From assembly GCA_964517175.1 (NCBI GenBank), contig CAZFBU010000082.1:1-19724 (forward strand): a stretch of 19,724 bases of DNA, written 5' to 3'. Both the position numbers and the translations under genes were made by a program. Positions 14,290-19,724 of this stretch are shown one piece after another; position 1 is the stretch's first letter; every line of letters starts with the position of its first letter. Source of the DNA: JADJNW01 sp964517175. GTDB lineage: Bacteria; Bacteroidota; Bacteroidia; Chitinophagales; Saprospiraceae. The notes under the pieces were generated by a model. The model was given only the letters and a program-made list of their open reading frames with translations, was not told the DNA's origin and made no database searches.

Positions 14290-14426
14290 GCGTGAGCGGT
14301 TATTCGATTTCTAAAAAAAGTTTTGAAGTTTGCAAAAAACATCTGAAAACGCCATTCCATTGGGATTTGAGCCAAAAACCGGAATCAGCGTCTGACCACA
14401 TTTCAAAAACAAATGCAATGTACAAC

Positions 14427-15446
14427 ATGAGCAATAGAATCTTAACGATAGGGATGAGCGCTTTGTTTGCCGTCCTGCTGACAGCCTGCGGAAATCAGGA
14501 AGATACCGACAAAGACGCATCCGTGATGACCGGCGGCGACCCGGCCATCGCCAAAGTGAGTCAGGAAATTGAGAAAAGCCCCAATGATCCGACGCTGTTT
14601 GCAGCGCGGGCGGGTTTGTACTACGAAAAGGAGGGATACGACGAAGCAATCGCCGACCTGCAAAAAGCGCTGGAAATGGACTCCACCAACGTGTTGTACC
14701 TGCACCTGCTGGCGGATGTGTACCTCGATTACTACAAATCGCGGGAGGCGCTGGCAACGATGAGACGCGCGGCGGAGCTTTACCCCGAGCGCATTCCTAC
14801 GCTGCTGAAACTCAGCGAATTTCAGCTAATTTTGAAACGGCACGAGGAGTCCATGCGCACCATCGACCAGATACTGCGGCTGGAGCCGCAAAACCCGGAC
14901 GCTTACCTGATGTTCGGCATGAATTTCAAGGAACTTGGCGACACCATCCGGGCAATCAACAGCTTCCAGAAGTCCGTCGAACTCGATTCGGACATGATTG
15001 ATGCCTGGATCAATCTCGGGCAGTTGCACGCCGCTATCGGCAGCCGCCTGGCAGAGCGATTTTTCGACAATGCCATCACAATAGCGCCAAAAAATATCGA
15101 AGCCCTGCACGCCAAAGCGGATTTCCTGCAGGATCAGGGCGACCTTACGGGCGCCATTGAGTTGTACCGGCAGATCGTTCTGGTGGACCGGCAGTACGAA
15201 GAGGCCTATTTCAACTCCGGGCTTTTGTATCTCGACCTGGATTCGCTGGAGCAGGCCCGCCAGCAATTTGACCTGGCAATACGTGTTAACCCTACTTTTG
15301 TGAGCGCCTTTTACTACCGGGGCGTGGCGGCGGAGTTGCAGGGCAATATACCGCAGGCAAGAGCAGACTACGAGCAGGTGCTGCGCCTGGCGCCGGATTT
15401 TCGGGAAGCAGAAGCTGCGCTGCAGCAATTGAACGAGGTGCAATAA
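14427..15446 (+). CDS. TPR-repeat lipoprotein
   Basis: From ATG 14427 the product has 339 residues. It starts with a short signal peptide ending in a good lipobox, LLTAC (Cys21), so it should be anchored in the inner or outer membrane. About eight consecutive tetratricopeptide repeats fill the rest, for example DEAIADLQKALEMDSTN, DAYLMFGMNFKELGDTIRAINSFQKSVELDS and EAYFNSGLLYLDLDSLEQARQQFDLAIRVNP. TPR arrays mediate protein-protein binding; the partner is unknown. The frame is open upstream to a GTG at 14292, but that would bury the signal peptide 45 residues in, so the short form is preferred. ATG 14418 is the other option. No promoter consensus was found in the divergent region. Confidence 0.88.
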   Translation: MSNRILTIGMSALFAVLLTACGNQEDTDKDASVMTGGDPAIAKVSQEIEKSPNDPTLFAARAGLYYEKEGYDEAIADLQKALEMDSTNVLYLHLLADVYLDYYKSREALATMRRAAELYPERIPTLLKLSEFQLILKRHEESMRTIDQILRLEPQNPDAYLMFGMNFKELGDTIRAINSFQKSVELDSDMIDAWINLGQLHAAIGSRLAERFFDNAITIAPKNIEALHAKADFLQDQGDLTGAIELYRQIVLVDRQYEEAYFNSGLLYLDLDSLEQARQQFDLAIRVNPTFVSAFYYRGVAAELQGNIPQARADYEQVLRLAPDFREAEAALQQLNEVQ

Positions 15447-15458
15447 TCGACTTCGTTT

Positions 15459-15481
15459 AAAAATTTGAAAATCAATTTTTT
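15459..15481 (+). terminator. Possible AT-rich terminator after the TPR gene
   Basis: AAAAATTTG (15459-15467) pairs with CAATTTTTT (15473-15481) at eight of nine positions around a 5-nt loop, ending in a T-run, 12 bp past the stop. The stem is nearly all A-T, so it may be weak. Confidence 0.35.
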
Positions 15482-15509
15482 ATGCAAGGAATTCAAAATC
15501 CGTGTTTTT

Positions 15510-15579
15510 TTTGTTATAAATCATTTTTTTGATACTTTTTGCAAAAATCGTCCGTTTTCATCTAGTGCGAAAAGGAACG
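15510..15579 (+). promoter_or_regulatory. Candidate promoter and structured leader of the small hypothetical gene
   Basis: TTTG (15510-15513) and TACTTTTTG (15533-15541) are separated by 19 bp and resemble the -33/-7 pair, with one extra base in the -7 box. Immediately after comes a hairpin, 15549-15559 with 15569-15579 (nine of eleven positions paired, loop ATCTAGTGC). A transcript from here would have a leader of about 160 nt. Confidence 0.35.
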
Positions 15580-15705
15580 TATCGGTCAGATTATTCGTTT
15601 TATCTAAAATAGGTTTACAGAATCGCAACAAAACCATAACTTAAAGTGTCTAATTTTTGATAATCAAGACATTAAGTGTATCTGTCGAAATCATTTTACC
15701 AATCC

Positions 15706-15927
15706 ATGAACAGGAAAACAATGAACAAAAAACTAAAAAAACAATACGTGGAGCACCACGAAGAACATTTAGGAGAAGATGTAACGCCATTCGTAGCTTA
15801 TTTACCGGAAGAAAACCAGGTGAAAACAACCGTTAAACAACAAAATACCAGTGCTTCAGCACCCGCCCAGAGTAGTGTGAAAAAGAAGGTACGCCTCTGG
15901 AGACGTCTTACGGCCATTTTCAGCTGA
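15706..15927 (+). CDS. Small hypothetical protein, 73 residues
   Basis: I do not recognise this protein. From ATG 15706 it has 73 residues; ATG 15721 (68 residues) is equally possible. It is strongly charged: a Lys-rich start (MNKKLKKQY), an acidic His/Glu stretch (VEHHEEHLGEDVTPFVAYLPEENQ), a Ser/Ala/Gln-rich linker, and a basic aromatic end (KKKVRLWRRLTAIFS). It has no signal peptide and no membrane helix, though the last 14 residues could form an amphipathic, membrane-binding helix. It stands alone in an AT-rich region, with upstream promoter-like elements. The plausible composition and segment structure favour a real gene, but without homologues this stays uncertain. Confidence 0.5.
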   Translation: MNRKTMNKKLKKQYVEHHEEHLGEDVTPFVAYLPEENQVKTTVKQQNTSASAPAQSSVKKKVRLWRRLTAIFS

Positions 15928-16100
15928 TTTTGTGATAAAAAATATCATGCTCGTGCCTATCCGCACAAGCGAGATGAGGTGGTATGCTCCATAGCAACTT
16001 TTTTCGGAAACAATTGTGACTTTTTAGCGCTCTGACGTTTCAATACGTGTTCAGATGCCATAAATACCCGATTTTTGTATCAACACAACCATGAACCAAT

Positions 16101-16235
16101 ATGTTAACGCTGGCATTTTTATTAGCCTTGCGCGCTTATTTCAAACATCAGCCCATGCCAAAATGGCTGGAAGCGCGCTGGCAGCAATTGCGCCGCATAA
16201 AAATCAGTCTTTGGCTTCCTTTCAAGGTATCGTGA
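16101..16235 (+). CDS. Possible 44-residue small protein with hydrophobic start
   Basis: The ATG at 16101 opens a 44-codon frame ending TGA at 16233-16235. The product starts hydrophobic (MLTLAFLLALRAYF) and continues with a Trp/Arg-rich amphipathic part (MPKWLEARWQQLRRIKISLW), a pattern seen in small membrane-associated peptides. A second ATG at 16091 in another frame gives a 58-residue alternative ending at 16267. GC at third positions is about 55% in the 44-codon frame and about 41% in the other. Neither has a recognised relative. Terminator-like hairpins follow. It could equally be chance or the remnant of a longer gene. Confidence 0.25.
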   Translation: MLTLAFLLALRAYFKHQPMPKWLEARWQQLRRIKISLWLPFKVS

Positions 16236-16296
16236 GCCTGAAAGATTGGGCTTCTGGTCGCGCATGATAAAAAAGAAAGATTTTATGGGTCGTCTT

Positions 16297-16332
16297 AAAA
16301 CTCTACACGCAATTCATGCGTTGTAGAATTTT
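16297..16332. terminator. Terminator-like hairpin
   Basis: TCTACACGCA (16302-16311) pairs with TGCGTTGTAGA (16317-16327), with one bulged base and a 5-nt loop. Flanking AAAA (16297-16300) and TTTT (16329-16332) extend the stem beyond one mismatch, so it could work in both directions. Confidence 0.55.
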
Positions 16333-16360
16333 GCATTTGGTAAATTAATTGGTAAACCAG

Positions 16361-16400
16361 AAAGACGGAAAAAGGAAATTGTAGTTTTTCGTCTTTTTTC
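16361..16400 (+). terminator. Second terminator-like hairpin upstream of the DksA-like gene
   Basis: AAAGACGGAAAAA (16361-16373) pairs with TTTTTCGTCTTT (16385-16396), 12 pairs with one bulged G and an 11-nt loop, followed by more T residues. With the preceding hairpin it insulates the next gene. Confidence 0.55.
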
Positions 16401-16471
16401 CAAATTTTTTCAGACTTTTGGTTTAAAATTGCACAAAAATTCGTTTAACTAGCAAAAAAACCGCAAAGAAC

Positions 16472-17140
16472 ATGTCCAGTACCGTTGTTAGATATTCTGA
16501 TGCAGAGCTTGAGGAGTTCAGGCAAATCATTTTAACGAAGTACGAAAAATCGAAGGAACAACTGAGTAGTTTGCAGGAGCAAATAATCGAAATTACGGAA
16601 AACACAAGCGATGAGCATGGCGGAGATTGGGTGGATGACAGCAGCATCAACAATGAAGTAGAAATGCTGAACAACATGGCAATTCGCCAGCGCATGTACA
16701 TCAAAGAGTTGGAAAATGCGCTGATTCGCATCAAAAATAAATCGTACGGCATCTGCACCATTACCGGCAAATTGATTGACAAGAAACGCCTGCTGGCCGT
16801 GCCGACGACCACCAAAAGCCTGGAAGGCAAAGCTAACGAGCCGGGCAGAAAGCAGGAATCAGACGGGCCAAAGCGGCGACCAGCGCGCGGCAAGAAAAAA
16901 GCCGGCGCACCGAAAGAGCGCAAGGTCATAACGAAGGTTATTCGCAAACCGACCTCCCCCTCTACTCGTCCGATTATTGACGATGATGAGGACGACGACG
17001 ACCTGGTATTCGATGACAAAGACGTCTATTATGGTGATGATGACGAGGACGAGGACAACCTGACGGAATCTATGGACAATCTCGATGATTTTGCCGATGG
17101 CGATGGCGATTCCGGTGACGACGAAGAGGTTAATTTCTAA
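16472..17140 (+). CDS. DksA/TraR-family protein with reduced zinc site and charged C-terminal tail
   Basis: The first 120 residues match the DksA/TraR family, whose members act on RNA polymerase through the secondary channel. A coiled coil (about 9-45 and 60-90) is followed by YGICTITGKLIDKKRLLAVPTTTKSLE at 92-117, the zinc-finger region in its Bacteroidota form. Only Cys95 of the usual four cysteines remains, so zinc binding is probably lost. The E. coli-type DxxDxA tip motif is not obvious; EHGGDWVDDSS occupies the tip. Residues 123-160 form a strongly basic linker (KRRPARGKKK), and 170-222 an Asp/Glu-rich tail, making the 222-residue protein well longer than a typical DksA. The ATG at 16472 fits the domain. 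It is monocistronic between terminators. Whether it responds to ppGpp cannot be told. Confidence 0.82.
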   Translation: MSSTVVRYSDAELEEFRQIILTKYEKSKEQLSSLQEQIIEITENTSDEHGGDWVDDSSINNEVEMLNNMAIRQRMYIKELENALIRIKNKSYGICTITGKLIDKKRLLAVPTTTKSLEGKANEPGRKQESDGPKRRPARGKKKAGAPKERKVITKVIRKPTSPSTRPIIDDDEDDDDLVFDDKDVYYGDDDEDEDNLTESMDNLDDFADGDGDSGDDEEVNF

Positions 17141-17161
17141 CATACATCTTACTTTGGAAGT

Positions 17162-17209
17162 GCTTGGACAAAATTAAATTGTCAAATAGAAAAACAAATT
17201 TGTCCAGGC
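17162..17209. repeat. Inverted repeat with long loop downstream of the DksA-like gene
   Basis: TTGGACAAA on the left and TTTGTCCAGG on the right contain an exact 8-bp complement (TGGACAAA/TTTGTCCA) about 30 bp apart, with partial pairing extending outward. The segment between them contains another ATTGTC. It may be a protein-binding site or a weak hairpin; nothing decides between these. Confidence 0.4.
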
Positions 17210-17232
17210 AGTGAATACATAAAACCTAGTAT

Positions 17233-17276
17233 CAACGCCGACAGCCGGACAAGTTCCCTGTCGGCGTTGCTGTTTT
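17233..17276 (+). terminator. Strong hairpin terminator after the DksA-like gene
   Basis: CAACGCCGACAG (17233-17244) and CTGTCGGCGTTG (17258-17269) form a perfect GC-rich 12-bp stem with a 13-nt loop, followed by CTGTTTTG. It lies 93 bp past the stop and 24 bp before the next start codon, so it could also attenuate read-through into the LOG-family gene. Confidence 0.75.
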
Positions 17277-17292
17277 GTAAAGCAGTCGCAGC

Positions 17293-18027
17293 ATGAGCAA
17301 ACCAATCAAAATTCTCAATCCATCCGAATTTGAGTACCTCGAAGGACCGAAAAGCCGCAGCTCGGAGTTTTTATTCGGTCTAAATGTTTTCTTCGAGTTC
17401 ATCAAGGGCTTTCGCGCCATGCACTTCATTGGTCCGTGCATTACGGTTTTTGGTTCTGCTCGTTTCAAGGAAGGGCATATTTACTACGAAAAGGCGCGGG
17501 AAGTTGGCAAGCTCATCTCCGAGATGGGCTTCACCACCATGACCGGAGGCGGGCCGGGCGTCATGGAGGCTGCCAATCGCGGCGCGTTCGAGCACGGCGG
17601 GCGTTCCGTAGGCGTCAATATTCAGCTGCCACACGAGCAATACCCCAATGAATATCTGCACAAGCACGTTACGCTCAAATATTTTTTCGTCCGAAAAGTC
17701 CTTCTGCTCAAATATTCCTACGCTTTTGTCGTACTGCCCGGTGGCTGGGGCACGATGGACGAGCTATTCGAAACGCTCACACTCGTGCAAACCGGCATGA
17801 TCGAAGGTTTTCCAGTGGTGCTGATCGGCACAGACTACTACGGTCAACTCATGGATTACCTCCATTTCATGGAACATCAGGGTACTATTTCCGGAAAGGA
17901 CCTCGAACTGGTAAAACTCACCGACGACCTGACGGAAGCCACGTCGCACATCCGATCCTTTATTTTGGAAAACTACCAAATCAAGCAACGACGCAAGCCG
18001 CTCTGGTGGCTATTTGAAGGGAATTAG
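17293..18027 (+). CDS. LOG-family (TIGR00730-type) Rossmann-fold nucleotide phosphoribohydrolase-like protein
   Basis: A 244-residue cytoplasmic protein of the family often mislabelled lysine decarboxylase. Members cleave the N-glycosidic bond of nucleoside 5'-monophosphates, including cytokinin ribotides in plants. The two signature motifs are intact: GGGPGVMEA at 85-93 and PGGWGTMDE at 149-157, which contain the phosphate-binding loop and catalytic residues. ITVFGSARF at 50-58 is the first strand of the Rossmann fold. About 40 extra residues precede the fold, and the C-terminus ends RRKPLWWLFEGN. The physiological substrate in this organism is not evident. It starts 24 bp after a strong hairpin and ends 66 bp before sufS, which has its own regulatory site. 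Confidence 0.9.
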   Translation: MSKPIKILNPSEFEYLEGPKSRSSEFLFGLNVFFEFIKGFRAMHFIGPCITVFGSARFKEGHIYYEKAREVGKLISEMGFTTMTGGGPGVMEAANRGAFEHGGRSVGVNIQLPHEQYPNEYLHKHVTLKYFFVRKVLLLKYSYAFVVLPGGWGTMDELFETLTLVQTGMIEGFPVVLIGTDYYGQLMDYLHFMEHQGTISGKDLELVKLTDDLTEATSHIRSFILENYQIKQRRKPLWWLFEGN

Positions 18028-18060
18028 CATTTCTATCAAACTGCAACGAATTTCGGCTGT

Positions 18061-18080
18061 TAGAATGAAAATCATTTTCA
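18061..18080. promoter_or_regulatory. Fur-like box upstream of sufS
   Basis: TGAAAAT-C-ATTTTCA (18066-18080) is a perfect 7-1-7 inverted repeat, the architecture of Fur boxes (TGATAATNATTATCA), with 13 of 15 positions matching. Against the classical 19-bp Fur consensus, 18061-18079 matches at 15 positions. It ends 13 bp before the sufS ATG, where binding would block transcription or initiation. Confidence 0.6.
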
Positions 18081-18093
18081 CGCAACAGAATAT

Positions 18094-19305
18094 ATGCTCC
18101 ATCCCGATCAAATCCGGCTCGATTTTCCGATTTTTACCCAGGCAGAATCGCCTGTAATTTATTTCGACAATGCCGCTACCACGCAAAAACCAACGCCCGT
18201 CGTCGAAGCAGTGGGTCGTTTTTATCAAACCCAAAATGCGACCGTTCGGCGCAGTATCTATCCGCTAGCGGCGGAGGCGACGCGCGCCTACGAGCAGGTG
18301 CGGGAAGAAGTTCGACAATTCATCGGCGCTGGCAGTAACCGGGAGATCGTCTTCACGGAGGGAGCGACCGCGAGCATCAATCTGGTTGCCCAAAGTTTCG
18401 CAGCGAGTCGGCTGCAGCCGGGCGACGAAATCCTGATCTCGGCCATGGAGCACCACGCGAATCTGATTCCCTGGCAGCAAATTTGCAAGCAAAAAGGCGC
18501 TACGCTTCGCGTTATTCCGATCCATGAAAACGGGGAATTGATTTTGGAAAAGCTTCCTGAGCTACTAAACGAGCGCACCAAACTACTAGCCATCACGCAC
18601 ATTTCCAATTCGTTGGGCACGATCAATCCCATCAAAACAATCGCGCAACGGGCACATGAACGCGGCGTTCCGGTGCTGGTGGACGGCGCGCAAAGCGTGG
18701 CTCATTATCCCATCGACGTCATTGATCTGGATTGCGATTTTTTCGTTTTTTCCGGTCATAAAATATTTGCGCCAGGCGGCATCGGCGTTTTGTATGCCAA
18801 ATCTGCTTTTCTGGAAGAAATGCAACCGTGCCAATTCGGCGGCGAAGCCATCCGTTCGGTGACCTTCGAGGAGACCGTTTTTGCGCCAGCGCCCACCAAG
18901 TTCGAGCCCGGCACCCCCAACGTAGAAGGCGCCATCGGCTTGGGTGCAGCGATCAACTACATCAACGCCATTGGCAAAGAGCACATCGCAGCGCATGTGC
19001 AAACGCTATTGGCTTACGCGACCGAGCGATTGTCCGCGATCGAAGGCTTGCGCATCATCGGTACCGCCAGCGAAAAAAGCGCGATCGTCTCGTTTATGCT
19101 GGAAGGTATTCACCCGCACGACGCGGCGACGTACTTTGGCGAGGCGGGCATTGCGCTGCGGGCCGGGCACCATTGCACCCAGCCGCTGATGCAGTTTTTG
19201 GGCATACCGGGGACGCTGCGGGCGTCGTTTTCAATTTATAATACAAAAACAGAAATTGACCATCTGGTGGAAACGATTCACGCAGCAAAGCGTTTTTTTG
19301 ATTGA
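18094..19305 (+). CDS. sufS: Cysteine desulfurase SufS
   Basis: SufS is a PLP enzyme that removes sulfur from cysteine to give alanine and an enzyme-bound persulfide used for Fe-S cluster assembly. The 403-residue protein has YFDNAATTQKP near the N-terminus, His120/His121 in MEHHANLIPWQ, Asp197 in VLVDGAQS, the Schiff-base Lys223 in SGHKIFAPGGIG and the catalytic Cys361 in RAGHHCTQPLMQFLG, followed by the conserved RASFSIYNT. The group II form is shown by the GHHC loop and length. One oddity is VRRSIYPLA at 51-59, where the family usually has VHRGxHxLS. SufU follows after 17 bp, so sulfur is probably passed to it. sufB, sufC and sufD are not in the window. A Fur-like box precedes the start. 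Confidence 0.95.
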   Translation: MLHPDQIRLDFPIFTQAESPVIYFDNAATTQKPTPVVEAVGRFYQTQNATVRRSIYPLAAEATRAYEQVREEVRQFIGAGSNREIVFTEGATASINLVAQSFAASRLQPGDEILISAMEHHANLIPWQQICKQKGATLRVIPIHENGELILEKLPELLNERTKLLAITHISNSLGTINPIKTIAQRAHERGVPVLVDGAQSVAHYPIDVIDLDCDFFVFSGHKIFAPGGIGVLYAKSAFLEEMQPCQFGGEAIRSVTFEETVFAPAPTKFEPGTPNVEGAIGLGAAINYINAIGKEHIAAHVQTLLAYATERLSAIEGLRIIGTASEKSAIVSFMLEGIHPHDAATYFGEAGIALRAGHHCTQPLMQFLGIPGTLRASFSIYNTKTEIDHLVETIHAAKRFFD

Positions 19306-19322
19306 TAAATTCAATTTCAAAC

Positions 19323-19724
19323 ATGCAGGAGAGAAGCATTTCAGATTTGTACCGGGACATAATCAAAAAGCACGAACGCGCGCCTTTTCATTTTCAAAAA
19401 ATGGAAGATGCGGCGCATGTCATCGAAGCGTATAATCCGCTATGCGGCGACCAGTTCAAGCTATATCTGCAGATCGAAGATGGCATCGTCACCGGGGCGC
19501 ATTTTCATGGCTATGGCTGCGCGATTTCTAAAGCATCGACTTCCGTGCTGATGAAAAAAATGCAGGGCCTGCCGGTTGAGCATTTGCAAGCGCTCTGTCG
19601 GCATTTTCAAAATATCGTGTCCACAGAAACCGAGGAAACAGACGAAGAACTCAGCGCCTTCGCCGCCGCCCGGCAATTTCCGGAACGCCTCCCCTGCGCC
19701 ACGCTCAGTTGGGAAGCCCTCGAA
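19323..19724 (+). CDS. sufU: SufU-type Fe-S assembly / sulfur-transfer protein, cut by window end
   Basis: The first 134 residues are visible from ATG 19323; the stop lies beyond the window. The product is an IscU/NifU-N-like fold. YNPLCGDQFKLYL carries Cys41 and Asp43, GYGCAISKASTSVLM carries Cys66, and RLPCATLSWEALE carries Cys125. These are the three cysteines and aspartate that hold zinc and accept sulfur from SufS in Firmicutes-type SufU. The spacing between the second and third cysteines (59 residues) is longer than in IscU because of the inserted segment at about 85-115, which is the feature that separates SufU from IscU. The 17-bp gap to sufS indicates one operon under the Fur-like box. 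Confidence 0.92.
   Translation, partial: MQERSISDLYRDIIKKHERAPFHFQKMEDAAHVIEAYNPLCGDQFKLYLQIEDGIVTGAHFHGYGCAISKASTSVLMKKMQGLPVEHLQALCRHFQNIVSTETEETDEELSAFAAARQFPERLPCATLSWEALE

Larger units (their letters stand above)
15928..16471. other. 544-bp AT-rich intergenic stretch with hairpins and a doubtful small ORF
   Basis: No established gene fits here. It contains short inverted repeats near 15934-15950 (TGATA/TATCA) and 16031-16054 (TCTGA/TCAGA), a pair of overlapping small ORFs at 16091-16267, and two terminator-like hairpins at 16297-16400. The remainder shows nothing I can name. Confidence 0.6.

Noticed and set aside
14292..14426. Upstream GTG start for the TPR lipoprotein
   Set aside because: It would place the signal peptide and lipobox 45 residues inside the protein, and the added segment looks like intergenic sequence.

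Overview
The window looks like a draft scaffold from a Bacteroidota genome, possibly of the Saprospiria/Chitinophagia type; I cannot place it more finely. The evidence is the bS6-bS18-bL9 ribosomal operon with long inter-gene gaps and no Shine-Dalgarno sequences, TAnnTTTG-type -7 promoter elements, a secreted protein with a C-terminal type IX secretion (T9SS) sorting domain, a DksA-like protein with a reduced zinc site of the form common in this phylum, and a SufS-SufU pair. A run of exactly 100 Ns at 3714-3813 marks an assembly gap. Thirteen of fifteen confident genes are on the + strand.

Layout. 1-316: non-coding, with a dense cluster of DnaA boxes (an origin or a DnaA-controlled promoter). 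317-2890: class II (adenosylcobalamin-dependent) ribonucleotide reductase nrdJ, followed by a terminator. 3111-3713 (-): a membrane-anchored protein resembling DUF6090, cut by the gap. 3897-5228: rpsF-rpsR-rplI, with a promoter and a strong terminator. 5527-8509: a class A penicillin-binding protein followed 50 bp later by a small four-helix membrane protein, then a terminator. 8653-10668: a predicted envelope protein fusing HEAT repeats to a cyclophilin domain. 10750-11859: gcvT. 11972-12472: a GbsR/MarR-type regulator with a perfect palindrome upstream. 12586-14289 (-): a T9SS-exported beta-propeller-like protein, divergent from a TPR lipoprotein (14427-15446). 15447-16471: an AT-rich stretch with one small hypothetical gene, one doubtful small ORF and several hairpins. 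16472-17140: a DksA/TraR-like protein between terminators. 17293-18027: a LOG-family protein. 18094 to the window end: sufS and the start of sufU behind a Fur-like box.

Most of the content is housekeeping: deoxynucleotide supply, translation, wall synthesis, one-carbon metabolism and Fe-S assembly. I see no CRISPR array, tRNA, rRNA, insertion sequence, prophage or defence system. The most interesting signals are regulatory: the DnaA-box cluster, the Fur-like box at sufS, palindromes at the PBP and GbsR-type promoters, and a hairpin-rich intergenic stretch. Among proteins, the HEAT-cyclophilin fusion and the charge-segregated tail of the DksA-like protein stand out.
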